Of a DNA stretch of 64,000 nt, positions 25,175 to 33,308 are shown in pieces (position 1 is the first letter of the stretch; each line of letters opens with the position of its first letter). Origin of the DNA: Shinella sp. CPCC 101442 (GTDB lineage: Bacteria > Pseudomonadota > Alphaproteobacteria > Rhizobiales > Rhizobiaceae); assembly GCF_024704725.1 (NCBI RefSeq), contig NZ_JALIQS010000002.1, positions 434,001 through 498,000 of the forward strand, in the 5' to 3' direction. The translations under genes and the position numbers were made by a program. Below the pieces are notes generated by a model. That model made no database searches. It had not been told where the DNA came from and saw only the letters and a list, made by a program, of their open reading frames with translations.

Positions 25175-26287
25175 ATGTCCGTATTCTCCCGCTTCACAGC
25201 CCTCTCCCAGACCCTGCCCGCCACCGTGCCCTTCGTCGGCCCCGAGGCCATCGAGCGCAATCGGGGCCTTGCGGTCAAAGCCCGCATCGGCGCGAACGAA
25301 AGCGGCTTCGGCCCCGCGCCCTCCGTGCTGGAGGCCATGCGCGCGGCGGCCGACACGACCTGGATGTACAGCGATCCGGAGAATTTCGAACTGCGCGAGG
25401 CGCTGGCGATCCACCACGGCATTTCGCGGGAAAACATCGCGATAGGCGGCGGGATCGACGGGCTGCTCGGCGAGATCGTGCGGCTCGTCATCGAGCCCGG
25501 CACGCCGGTCGTCACCTCGCTCGGCGGCTACCCGACCTTCAACTATCATGTCAATGGTTTTGGCGGCCGGCTCGTCACCGTGCCCTATGCAGGCGACAGG
25601 GAGCACCTGGATGGCCTGCTTGAAGCCGTGCGCAGGGAAAATGCGCCGCTTGTCTATTTCGCAAATCCGGACAATCCGATGGGAAGCTGGTGGGATGCGG
25701 AGAGTGTCGTGGCCTTCGCCCGCGCGCTGCCCGAGACGACGCTGCTGATCCTCGACGAGGCCTATGGCGAAACCGCGCCATCAGGCACGATTCCGCCCAT
25801 CGGGGCGCTGATCGGCCAGCCGAACGTCCTGCGCATGCGCACCTTCTCGAAGGCCTACGGCCTTGCCGGCGCGCGGATCGGCTATGCGATCGGCACGCTC
25901 GGCAATGCGCAGGCTTTCGACAAGATCCGAAATCATTTCGGAATGGCCCGTGTTTCCGTTCACGCCGCACTCGCCGCGCTGAAAGACCAGACCTATCTTC
26001 GGGACGTCATCGCCCGTATCGGCGCATCCCGCGAGCGTATCTCGCGGATCGCACAGTCCAACGGTCTGCTTCCCCTCGCCTCCGCCACCAATTTCGTCAC
26101 CATCGATTGCGGCCGGGACGGCACCCACGCCAAGGCCATTGTCGATGGTTTGATGGAACATGGCGTCTTCATTCGCATGCCGGGCGTTGCCCCCCTCAAC
26201 CGATGCATCCGCATCAGCGTCGGGCCGGAAAACGATATGGCGTTGCTGGAGGAAGCGTTGCCCTTGGTCTTGAAGCGACTGGCGTGA
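25175..26287 (+). CDS. Class I/II aminotransferase, histidinol-phosphate aminotransferase-like
   Basis: A 370-residue PLP enzyme. It shows ANESGFGP (substrate loop), ANPDNPMGS, LDEAYGE (Asp that binds the pyridine N) and Lys226 in TFSKAYGLAGARIGY, the Schiff-base lysine. The C-terminal CIRISVGPEND holds the carboxylate-binding Arg. The overall match is to HisC and its paralogues, which also act on aromatic amino acids. No other his gene is nearby, so it is probably a paralogue with a different or broader role. A short Shine-Dalgarno-like GCGCCCC precedes the ATG; the start is supported mainly by length. Confidence 0.86.
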   Translation: MSVFSRFTALSQTLPATVPFVGPEAIERNRGLAVKARIGANESGFGPAPSVLEAMRAAADTTWMYSDPENFELREALAIHHGISRENIAIGGGIDGLLGEIVRLVIEPGTPVVTSLGGYPTFNYHVNGFGGRLVTVPYAGDREHLDGLLEAVRRENAPLVYFANPDNPMGSWWDAESVVAFARALPETTLLILDEAYGETAPSGTIPPIGALIGQPNVLRMRTFSKAYGLAGARIGYAIGTLGNAQAFDKIRNHFGMARVSVHAALAALKDQTYLRDVIARIGASRERISRIAQSNGLLPLASATNFVTIDCGRDGTHAKAIVDGLMEHGVFIRMPGVAPLNRCIRISVGPENDMALLEEALPLVLKRLA

Positions 26288-26367
26288 GCGGCAGAGCATC
26301 TTGAGGCAGCGGGCGGATCCGGTTCTAGCGCCGTTTATCGCCCGTTCGCCGTGATGCGTTTCTTGCC

Positions 26368-26388
26368 GCCGGCGCCAGCCGGCTTTTC
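26368..26388 (+). terminator. Possible terminator of the aminotransferase gene
   Basis: GCCGGC-gcca-GCCGGC stem followed by TTTTCTC, 80 bases after the stop and directly before the end of the convergent Sel1-like gene. Confidence 0.45.
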
Positions 26389-26658
26389 TCAGTGAACCGT
26401 CATCCACTCGCGAGCGGCGCGCAGCGCCAGAGCAATGTCGGTTTTCGTCATCGTCGCGGCGAGATCGGCGCGCAATTCGGCGGCGCGATCACAACCCTTG
26501 ATGGCGGCGATGTTGAGCCATTTGTGGGCCTGCACCACGTCCACGTCACAGCCGCGACCGGTCGCATACATGAGGCCCATGTCGCAGAAGATTTCAGCGC
26601 GGTTTTCGCCGCCCGTCATGGCGGCCGTTTCGGTGTTCTGAAAGTCAAAGCGTGCCAT
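26389..26658 (-). CDS. Small Sel1-repeat protein
   Basis: 89 residues. A single Sel1-like helix pair is clear: DMGLMYATGRGCDVDVVQAH followed by KWLNIAAIKG, then ELRADLAATMTKTDIALALR. It starts MARFDFQNTETAAMTGGENRA, with no signal peptide, so it is cytoplasmic. One Sel1 repeat alone is too small for a superhelix, so it may dimerise or bind a partner through its helices. AGGGACG lies upstream of the ATG at 26658. Very similar small proteins are, to my knowledge, widespread in Rhizobiales, without assigned function. Confidence 0.8.
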   Translation of the reverse strand: MARFDFQNTETAAMTGGENRAEIFCDMGLMYATGRGCDVDVVQAHKWLNIAAIKGCDRAAELRADLAATMTKTDIALALRAAREWMTVH

Positions 26659-27124
26659 TTTCGTTCGTCCCTGTCTGACTGGTTTACTGCGTTAGTACCC
26701 TGTTTTACCTGCCCTTTCGGGCCTCTTCCGGCGCCTGCCGTCTTATGCGGCCTTGGTCTTCCTTCAGAGTTTTGCCGGCCGGTTGTTTCGGCTCGTCTTA
26801 TGGCTCCACTATGCCGTGGGGCTTTCAAAATGCGCTTAAAATGCATGATTAATTGGAGACAAACAAAATCCAAACGCTTGGTAAAATTGGGTTTTCGTTA
26901 AACATCGCACCCGCTGGAAACGGTGGGATTTGCTTCAAAATTTACGAATTGTTCAACCGGCGATTTCAACCTTTCGCTAACCACGCAAAACGGTCCGGTT
27001 TTTTGACATCCTCATTTTCGGCATTTCGAGCGTCGAAAAACACCGCCGAATCCAGCTTCCCCGCATATTTACCTTTACGTTTGCGTAAGATATTCTCACC
27101 GTCTCATTCTGGAGGAGGAAGAGA
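26659..27124. other. AT-rich intergenic region between two divergent genes
   Basis: 466 bases. The left part is the 5' region of the Sel1-like gene; 26820-27090 is markedly AT-rich and should hold promoters. A palindrome at 27074-27089 lies just before the DUF2147 gene. No gene is supported. Confidence 0.5.
27074..27089. promoter_or_regulatory. Palindrome TTTACG-N4-CGTAAG before DUF2147 gene
   Basis: Inverted repeat almost identical to the one at 4053-4068. It lies 36 bases before the start codon, a suitable place for an operator overlapping the promoter. It resembles MerR-family regulator sites (LiuR-like), but no such regulator is encoded in this window. Confidence 0.45.
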
Positions 27125-27463
27125 ATGAAACTGAGGACATGGATTGCCGCTGCTCTTCTCGTGGCACCCGGCATGGCGCTCGCCGCCGAACCGATCGAGG
27201 GCAACTGGAAGACGGCAAGCGGCTCGACGGCCGTCATCGCGAAATGCGGCGGCAGCTTCTGCATCACGCTGAAATCGGGAAAATTCACCGGCAAGCGCAT
27301 CGGCAAGCTCGATGGCTCGGGCGCGGACTATTCCGGCTCGATCACCGACCCCGAGACCGACAAGACCTATAGCGGATCCGGCGCGGTAAAAGGCGATTCG
27401 CTGCGCCTGAAGGGCTGCGTACTCGCGGTGCTCTGCAAGTCGCAGACCTGGTCCCGGCTCTGA
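27125..27463 (+). CDS. Secreted DUF2147 protein
   Basis: 112 residues with a clear signal peptide (MKLRTWIAAALLVAPGMALA, cleavage before AEP). The mature domain is of the DUF2147 type: PIEGNWKTASGSTAVIAKCG, a paired-Cys barrel (CGGSFC and CVLAVLCKSQTWSRL). GGAGGAGG upstream of the ATG is a strong ribosome site. Periplasmic; function unknown, possibly ligand binding. Family members are usually 120-150 residues, so this is a short version. Confidence 0.85.
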   Translation: MKLRTWIAAALLVAPGMALAAEPIEGNWKTASGSTAVIAKCGGSFCITLKSGKFTGKRIGKLDGSGADYSGSITDPETDKTYSGSGAVKGDSLRLKGCVLAVLCKSQTWSRL

Positions 27464-27482
27464 ACGAAATCGCTCTCAGGAC

Positions 27483-27508
27483 AAAGGCCGGCGCTCGCGC
27501 CGGCCTTT
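27483..27508 (+). terminator. Terminator of the DUF2147 gene
   Basis: Stem AAAGGCCGGCG / CGCCGGCCTTT with a 4-base loop, followed by TTATTT. It begins 19 bases after the stop. Confidence 0.88.
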
Positions 27509-27650
27509 TTATTTGGAAACCTGGCGCGGGCGAAGGCCGAAATCCGAATCACACCGTTTCTGAACGGGAGATGAATTGCCCTCTCAGGGAGCGTTCAGTC
27601 CCGCAATGCGACAAGAGCTATATTGAAAACGCATTCAGGGACGAACACCC

Positions 27651-27815
27651 ATGGACATCCTCGCACGCCGCCTGACGATCATCACCCTGTTGATGGCCAT
27701 CTTCGCCATCATGTTGGCCGCCGCCGTCGAGACCGACTACCGCCGCAGCACGCACAACACCACGGGCAAGCTGATCGCCTGCTCGACACCGTACACCTGC
27801 AGCGCCTCGCTCTGA
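27651..27815 (+). CDS. Very small hydrophobic protein (54 residues)
   Basis: It reads MDILARRLTIITLLMAIFAI and continues MLAAAVETDYRR, ending STPYTCSASL. One transmembrane or signal segment (residues about 8-25) follows a positively charged start, and two Cys lie near the end of the mature part. AGGGACG lies seven bases before the ATG. It is not assignable to a family. Position ahead of a second tiny ORF and the lack of other genes here make it plausible but unproven. Confidence 0.5.
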   Translation: MDILARRLTIITLLMAIFAIMLAAAVETDYRRSTHNTTGKLIACSTPYTCSASL

Positions 27816-27849
27816 GTCAACTCAAGACCAGCCCCGGAAGAAACGACAG

Positions 27850-28026
27850 ATGACCGCCGCCCTCCTCCACACCTCCGCCACCGCGCTGCGTATCCTCGCC
27901 CTTTCGGCGATGATGATCGCCCCGGTCGGCGTCCTTGCCTGGAGCAATGCCGGCGGTCTCGGCATCGAAAAGCAGGGGGCAGGTCTCATGCTTTTCATCA
28001 CCCTCCAGCGCCAGTCGATGAGCTGA
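27850..28026 (+). CDS. Very small hydrophobic protein (58 residues)
   Basis: It reads [20 protein letters not shown] and continues [11 protein letters not shown], with a C-terminal half holding a second hydrophobic patch ([11 protein letters not shown]). GGAAG lies nine bases before the ATG. It starts 34 bases after the preceding 54-residue ORF, so both could share a transcript. No recognisable family; a small membrane peptide is likely if it is real. Confidence 0.45.
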   Translation: MTAALLHTSATALRILALSAMMIAPVGVLAWSNAGGLGIEKQGAGLMLFITLQRQSMS

Positions 28027-28090
28027 TCCCTTCCCATCATTTTTTTCCGTGTTAAACCGGGCAGGCCTTCCGCCACGCCCCGGAGCCCGG

Positions 28091-28411
28091 ATGAAATCCC
28101 TTCTCGTTTTTTCCGCCGCCGCCCTTGCCGAAATCGCCGGCTGCTTTGCCTTCTGGGCCTGGTGGCGTCTCGACAAATCCATCCTCTGGCTTTTCCCCGG
28201 CATGGTTTCGCTCGCTTTGTTCGGCTGGCTGCTGACGCAGGTCGACAGTGCCTTTGCCGGCCGCGCCTATGCGGCTTATGGCGGGGTCTATATCGCCGCC
28301 TCGCTCCTCTGGCTGTGGCTTGCAGAGGGCATGCGCCCTGATCGCTTCGATATGGCCGGTGCTGCGCTGGCACTGGTCGGCGCGGGCATCATCCTGGCTG
28401 CGCCAAGATAG
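28091..28411 (+). CDS. YnfA/UPF0060 family membrane protein
   Basis: 106 residues, close to the usual 108. Four hydrophobic helices are predicted ([72 protein letters not shown]). The family signature [14 protein letters not shown] and AYGGVYI are present. It resembles small-multidrug-resistance transporters in size and fold and is sometimes linked to drug efflux; the physiological substrate is unknown. The ATG at 28091 has CGGAG upstream; a GTG 42 bases earlier gives an unhelpful extension. Confidence 0.9.
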   Translation: MKSLLVFSAAALAEIAGCFAFWAWWRLDKSILWLFPGMVSLALFGWLLTQVDSAFAGRAYAAYGGVYIAASLLWLWLAEGMRPDRFDMAGAALALVGAGIILAAPR

Positions 28412-28471
28412 GACTTGTGGGCACGCCCGACTTGTCGTTTGCTTGTTAAAAAGCAACACCTATAGTGGCTC

Positions 28472-29974
28472 ATGAGCAAACGAATCTTTTCCCAAAAGCC
28501 CCTTTCCTTCGCTACGCCAGAGCCTTACGAGGCCCGCTCCTTCGAGGACCCGGTGGCCGCGGTCGACGCTCTTCAGGCGCTTTACGATCGCAATACGACA
28601 TTCCTGACCGATGCCTTCGTGGCGCTCGGCAAGACCGGAACACCGGGAACGCGCTTCCGTGCCTGCTACCCGCAGGTCTCGATCGAGACGACAAGCTTCG
28701 GCCATGTCGATTCCCGCCTCTCCTACGGCTATGTCGCGGCCCCCGGTATCTACACGACGACCGTCACCCGCCCGAAACTGTTCCGCCACTACCTGAAGGA
28801 GCAGCTTGGCCTTCTGATACGCAACCACGGCACGCCCGTCATCGTCTCGGAATCGACAACCCCGATCCCGCTGCATTTCGCCTTCGGGGAAGGCGCCTAT
28901 GTGGAGGCGGAGATCGCCGAAGGCATCGAACTGCCATTGCGTGACCTCTTCGACGCGCCGGATCTGACGACCACCGACGACGAGATCGCCAACGGCGCCT
29001 ACGAGCCCGGCCCCGGCGAGCCTTCGCCGCTCGGTCCGTTCACGGCACAACGCATCGACTATTCGCTGGCCCGTCTCAGCCACTACACGGCGACCCGCGC
29101 CGAGCATTTCCAGAATTTCGTGCTCTTTACGAACTACCAGTTCTATGTGGACGAGTTCTGCGAATGGGCGCGCCAACAGATGGCGGAAGGCGGTAACGGC
29201 TATACGGCCTTCGTAGAACCCGGCAACCTCATCACTGTGGCGGGCGCCGACAAGCCTGAACCCAACATCACGCCCGGCCGCCTGCCGCAGATGCCGGCCT
29301 ATCACATCAAGAAGAAAGGCCATGGCGGCATCACGCTGGTCAATATCGGTGTCGGCCCCTCCAATGCCAAGACGATCACCGACCATATCGCCGTGCTGCG
29401 CCCGCATGCCTGGCTGATGCTCGGCCATTGCGCCGGCCTGCGCAACAGCCAGACGCTCGGCGACTACGTGCTGGCCCACGCCTATGTGCGCGAAGACCAT
29501 GTTCTTGACGACGACCTGCCCGTCTGGGTGCCGATCCCCGCACTTGCCGAAGTGCAGGTGGCGCTGGAAAGTGCCGTGGAAGAAGTGACGGGCCTGGAGG
29601 GCTACGACCTCAAGCGCATCATGCGGACCGGCACCGTCGCCACCATCGACAACAGAAACTGGGAACTGCGCGACCAGCGCGGCCCCGTAAAACGCCTCTC
29701 CCAGTCCCGCGCCATCGCCCTCGACATGGAATCCGCGACGATCGCGGCCAACGGTTTCCGCTTCCGCGTGCCCTACGGCACCCTGCTCTGCGTTTCCGAC
29801 AAGCCGCTGCATGGTGAGCTGAAGCTGCCCGGCATGGCGACGGCCTTCTATCGCACGCAGGTGAACCAGCATCTGCGCATCGGCATCCGGGCACTCGAAA
29901 AACTGGCGGGCATGCCGCCGGAGAAGCTGCATTCGCGCAAGCTCCGGAGCTTCTTCGAAACGGCGTTCCAGTAG
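28472..29974 (+). CDS. amn: AMP nucleosidase
   Basis: A 500-residue enzyme that splits AMP into adenine and ribose 5-phosphate in purine salvage and adenylate balance. The N-terminal AMP_N regulatory domain covers about 1-170 (SRLSYGYVAAPGIYTTTVTRP). The C-terminal nucleoside phosphorylase-like domain has VNIGVGPSNAKTITDHIAVL, LMLGHCAGLRNSQ and the substrate-binding ALDMESATIAANGFR. Length and motifs are typical. The Shine-Dalgarno is weak. It is monocistronic with a terminator shared with the convergent aminotransferase. Confidence 0.96.
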   Translation: MSKRIFSQKPLSFATPEPYEARSFEDPVAAVDALQALYDRNTTFLTDAFVALGKTGTPGTRFRACYPQVSIETTSFGHVDSRLSYGYVAAPGIYTTTVTRPKLFRHYLKEQLGLLIRNHGTPVIVSESTTPIPLHFAFGEGAYVEAEIAEGIELPLRDLFDAPDLTTTDDEIANGAYEPGPGEPSPLGPFTAQRIDYSLARLSHYTATRAEHFQNFVLFTNYQFYVDEFCEWARQQMAEGGNGYTAFVEPGNLITVAGADKPEPNITPGRLPQMPAYHIKKKGHGGITLVNIGVGPSNAKTITDHIAVLRPHAWLMLGHCAGLRNSQTLGDYVLAHAYVREDHVLDDDLPVWVPIPALAEVQVALESAVEEVTGLEGYDLKRIMRTGTVATIDNRNWELRDQRGPVKRLSQSRAIALDMESATIAANGFRFRVPYGTLLCVSDKPLHGELKLPGMATAFYRTQVNQHLRIGIRALEKLAGMPPEKLHSRKLRSFFETAFQ

Positions 29975-29986
29975 ATCGGGACCAGA

Positions 29987-30012
29987 AAAAGGGGCGGTAA
30001 CCCGCCCCTTTT
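29987..30012. terminator. Bidirectional terminator between amn and aminotransferase
   Basis: 11-bp stem AAAAGGGGCGG / CCGCCCCTTTT with a 4-base loop. A-run on the left and T-run on the right, serving both converging genes. Confidence 0.88.
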
Positions 30013-30020
30013 GCTTCCGA

Positions 30021-31394
30021 TCAGGCCGTCATAACCTTCCAGGCATGTTCCAGCCCCTTGCGGGTGATATCGATCATCTCGTCGACTTCGGCATGGCTGA
30101 TGACGAGCGGCGGGGAAAAGAGCATGCGGTCGCCGGTGGCGCGCAGCACCAGGCCGTTTTCCAGGCAATGGTTGCGCACGGTGACGCCGACCTTCTCCTT
30201 GTCTTCGAAGCGCTTGCGCGTCGCCTTGTCCTCGGCGAGCTGAACGGCCGCCATCAGGCCGACCTGCTGGACTTCGCCGACGATCGGCAGGTCTTCCAGC
30301 GACTTCAGCCCGGCGGCGAGATAGGGGCCGATGTCGTCGTGCACGCGCTCGACGAGCTTTTCATCCTCGATGATACGCAGGTTTTCCAGTGCCGCGGCGG
30401 CGCAGACCGGGTGGCCGGAATAGGTGAAGCCGTGGTTGAAGTCGCCGACGTCCTCCACAAGCACGTTACCGACGCGGTCGGAAACCATGACGCCGCCGAT
30501 CGGCAGATACCCCGACGACAGGCCCTTGGCGATCGGCGCCAGATCCGGCTCGACGCCGAAATGCTGGTGGCCGAACCAGTGGCCCGTGCGGCCGAAGCCG
30601 CAGATGACTTCATCGCAGACGAGCAGGATGTTGCGCGCCTTGCAGATGCGGGCGATTTCCGGCCAGTAGGTGGCCGGCGGCACGATGACGCCGCCCGCAC
30701 CCTGGATCGGCTCGGCGATGAAGGCGGCGACATTGTCCTCGCCCAGTTCGTCGATCTTCTCTTCCAGCTGGCGGGCCATCTTCAGGCCGAATTCGTCCGA
30801 CGTCAGGTCGCCGCCCTCGGCATACCAGAAGGGCTGGTCGATGTGGTGGATGCCGGCGATCGGCAGATCGCCCTGCTCGTGCATCCACTTCATGCCGCCG
30901 AGCGAGGCACCGGCGACCGTAGAGCCGTGATAACCGTTCTTGCGGGCGATGACCGCCTTCTTGGTCGGCTTGCCCATGGCGCCCCAATAGACGCGAGCCA
31001 TGCGGAACCAGGTGTCGTTCGCCTCCGAGCCGGAGCCGGTGAAGAACACGCGGTTGATGTTGGGGCCGGCATGCGAGGTGATTTTCTGGGCGAGCAGCAC
31101 CGCCGGCGGCGTCGTCGTGCCGAAGAACGTGTTGTAGTAGGGCAGCTCGTTCATCTGGCGCACGACGGCGTCGGTGATTTCCTTGCGGCCATAGCCGATA
31201 TTGACGCACCAGAGACCGGCGAAGCCGTCGAGATAGCGCTTTCCGTGATTGTCGAAGATGTGGCAGCCCTCGCCGCGCTCGATGATCCGGGTGCCGGCCG
31301 CGTTCAGCTTCTTCATATCCGAGAAGGGATGAAGATGATGGGCGGCATCGAGGGCACCGAGGTTTGAAACGGCTGCTGCGCTGGTCTTCGACAT
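30021..31394 (-). CDS. Class III aminotransferase, putrescine/omega-amino type
   Basis: A 457-residue PLP enzyme of the SpuC/omega-aminotransferase group. Features: HLHPFSDMKKLN near the N terminus, FTGSGSEANDTWFRMAR (phosphate-binding loop), GYHGSTVAG, the cofactor Asp in LLVCDEVICGFGRTG, and Lys290 in APIAKGLSSGYLP. It would transaminate putrescine or a similar diamine or omega-amino acid with pyruvate or 2-oxoglutarate. Its divergent neighbour is a glutamine-synthetase-like gene of the type used to gamma-glutamylate polyamines, which supports a polyamine or amine role. The ATG is supported by the conserved N terminus. Confidence 0.9.
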   Translation of the reverse strand: MSKTSAAAVSNLGALDAAHHLHPFSDMKKLNAAGTRIIERGEGCHIFDNHGKRYLDGFAGLWCVNIGYGRKEITDAVVRQMNELPYYNTFFGTTTPPAVLLAQKITSHAGPNINRVFFTGSGSEANDTWFRMARVYWGAMGKPTKKAVIARKNGYHGSTVAGASLGGMKWMHEQGDLPIAGIHHIDQPFWYAEGGDLTSDEFGLKMARQLEEKIDELGEDNVAAFIAEPIQGAGGVIVPPATYWPEIARICKARNILLVCDEVICGFGRTGHWFGHQHFGVEPDLAPIAKGLSSGYLPIGGVMVSDRVGNVLVEDVGDFNHGFTYSGHPVCAAAALENLRIIEDEKLVERVHDDIGPYLAAGLKSLEDLPIVGEVQQVGLMAAVQLAEDKATRKRFEDKEKVGVTVRNHCLENGLVLRATGDRMLFSPPLVISHAEVDEMIDITRKGLEHAWKVMTA

Positions 31395-31542
31395 TTGACT
31401 ACATCCTTGGGGGTAGGTCCCGCCTTATTGAACGCCGGGACAGAATGGGTTAGGAAAATGCCCATACAACAGGCATTTGGCAAGAGATCGAGTGAAAGCA
31501 AAATTTCTTGGCTGTGCTTCCCGCCAAACCAAAGCAGGCACC

Positions 31543-32901
31543 ATGACAAACAACAAGAAGGTAGCCGGTTCTCCGCCCGCCAATGCCCCGGCCCGTATCG
31601 AAATCCTCCTCGTCGGCATGAACGGCGACCTGCGCGGCAAGCAGGTTCCGCTCGAAGGCGAGAAGAAAATCTGGGACGGCTCGGTGCGCCTGCCCTCGTC
31701 CACCCAGTCGCTCGACATCTGGGGCGACGACAACGACGACATTACGGGCCTGTCGATTTCCGTCGGCGATCCCGATGGCGTGTGCATCCCCGACCGCCGC
31801 TCGCTGACGGTCCTGCCCTGGGCGCCGGAAGGCTCCCGGCAGGTGCTCGCCACCATGCACGAATTCGACGGCACCGCGTCCTTCATGGATCCGCGCGCCA
31901 TTCTCGCACGCATGCTGAAGCGTTTCGAAGACAGGGGTTTGACGCCTGTCGTCGCAACGGAACTCGAATTCTACGTGGTGGAAGACGATTGGCGCGAGAC
32001 GGGCAAGCCGCGCCCGCCTGCAGCGCTGATGTATCGCGGTGAGCCGAACGGTTTCCAGCTTTACGACATGCGCGCCACCGATGCGCTCGACGACTACCTG
32101 CAGACGGTGCGCGCCTGGGCGAAGGCCATGGACCTGCCGGCCGACGCGACGACGGCCGAATTCGGCCCCGGCCAGTTCGAGATCAACCTGCTGCACCGGC
32201 CGGACGCGCTCGCTGCTGCCGACGATTGCATCTATCTCAAGCGCATCGCCGAGCTGGCCGCGCCCCGCTTCGGACTGAAATCCACCTGCATGGCAAAGCC
32301 CTATGCCGAGCATGCGGGTTCGGGCCTGCATGTCCATTGCAGCGTCATCGACAAGGACGGCAAGAACATTCTCGACGCCAAGGGCGGCGATCCGGCAAAG
32401 TTGAAGTCGGTCTGCGCCGGCATGTTGCAGACGATGCGCGATGCGCAACTCGTCTTCGCGCCCTTCGCCAACTCCTATCGCCGCTTTCAGCCGGGTTCCT
32501 TCGCGCCGGTCGACCTCACCTGGGGTTTTGGTCATCGCGGCACCGCCATCCGTATCCCGGACAAGGACGGTCCGGCAGCGCGCGTCGAGCACCGTGTCGC
32601 GGGTGCGGACGTCAACCCCTACCTGCTGCTGACGGCCATTCTCGGCGGTATCCTGCTCGGTCTCGACAACGAGCTCGATCCGGGTCCGGCGACGGAACCG
32701 GGCAAGGACGCGCCGGATGCCAAGCGGCTGACGCACGACTTCCTGACCGCCGTGGAGGAATTCTCCGCCTCGCCCTTCATCAAGGACGCTTTTGGCGCGG
32801 AATATCAGAAGCTTTACGGCGATACGAAGCGCAAGGAAGCGATCACCTATCTGCGTACGGTCTCGGATTTCGACTACCAGACCTATTTGCCGCGTATCTA
32901 A
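31543..32901 (+). CDS. Glutamine synthetase family protein (gamma-glutamylamide synthetase-like)
   Basis: 452 residues. The beta-grasp N-terminal domain (RIEILLVGMNGDLRGKQVPL) and the catalytic alpha/beta domain follow the GS order: VATELEFYVVE, AEFGPGQFEINL, KPYAEHAGSGLHVHCS, NSYRRFQPGSFAP, and RVEHRVAGADVNPYL with the substrate Arg and Glu. The divergence from true GlnA (no NRSA signature, different adenylylation region) places it with PuuA/GlnT-like enzymes that join glutamate to an amine. It diverges from the putrescine-type aminotransferase with a 148-bp shared promoter region. The frame extends upstream to a TTG at 31477, but the ATG at 31543 fits the family. Confidence 0.88.
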   Translation: MTNNKKVAGSPPANAPARIEILLVGMNGDLRGKQVPLEGEKKIWDGSVRLPSSTQSLDIWGDDNDDITGLSISVGDPDGVCIPDRRSLTVLPWAPEGSRQVLATMHEFDGTASFMDPRAILARMLKRFEDRGLTPVVATELEFYVVEDDWRETGKPRPPAALMYRGEPNGFQLYDMRATDALDDYLQTVRAWAKAMDLPADATTAEFGPGQFEINLLHRPDALAAADDCIYLKRIAELAAPRFGLKSTCMAKPYAEHAGSGLHVHCSVIDKDGKNILDAKGGDPAKLKSVCAGMLQTMRDAQLVFAPFANSYRRFQPGSFAPVDLTWGFGHRGTAIRIPDKDGPAARVEHRVAGADVNPYLLLTAILGGILLGLDNELDPGPATEPGKDAPDAKRLTHDFLTAVEEFSASPFIKDAFGAEYQKLYGDTKRKEAITYLRTVSDFDYQTYLPRI

Positions 32902-32914
32902 CGCCGAGTACGCG

Positions 32915-32935
32915 CCCGCGCGATCCTCGCGCGGG
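32915..32935 (+). terminator. Possible terminator after glutamine-synthetase-like gene
   Basis: Perfect 9-bp stem CCCGCGCGA / TCGCGCGGG with a TCC loop, 13 bases after the stop. No proper T-run follows, so efficiency is doubtful. Confidence 0.5.
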
Positions 32936-32948
32936 TGCCCCTATCGCT

Positions 32949-33308
32949 TCATGGAAGCGGTTGGAGGAAGGTCCGCTCATAGCTCTTGAAGGGCGGATTT
33001 TCAGCAAACCGGGCATTTGCCGCGATGCCGTCCGCATCCTCGGCCACCTTGCTGCGATAGAGGAGATAGGCCGCCTCATCGGGAAAGGTGAAGAGCGCCA
33101 CGGCGATGTCGCCGGCGCCCTCGTCCCCGGCGCCCGGAAAACTCATGCCGGCACCGTCGGGTTTTGCACGCGGGAGGAAATAGCCGTGATGCGCTCCGCC
33201 GTAGCGTTCGATGAGCGTGGTCCATATCCGCGCGTAATCTTGAAAATCCGCAATCCTGCCAGGATCGAGACGATAGCGAACCTCGCACGTCACCGGCGCT
33301 TTCGCCAT
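32949..33308 (-). CDS. NIPSNAP-domain protein
   Basis: 119 residues with a ferredoxin-like alpha/beta (dimeric barrel) NIPSNAP fold: CEVRYRLDPGRIADFQDYARIW, GGAHHGYFLPR and AYLLYRSKVAEDADGIAAN. Its ATG overlaps the stop codon of the upstream lipid kinase (TGATG), so the two are translationally coupled and probably work together or at least at fixed ratio. No catalytic site is obvious. Cytoplasmic. Related small proteins are often annotated only as hypothetical. Confidence 0.8.
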   Translation of the reverse strand: MAKAPVTCEVRYRLDPGRIADFQDYARIWTTLIERYGGAHHGYFLPRAKPDGAGMSFPGAGDEGAGDIAVALFTFPDEAAYLLYRSKVAEDADGIAANARFAENPPFKSYERTFLQPLP

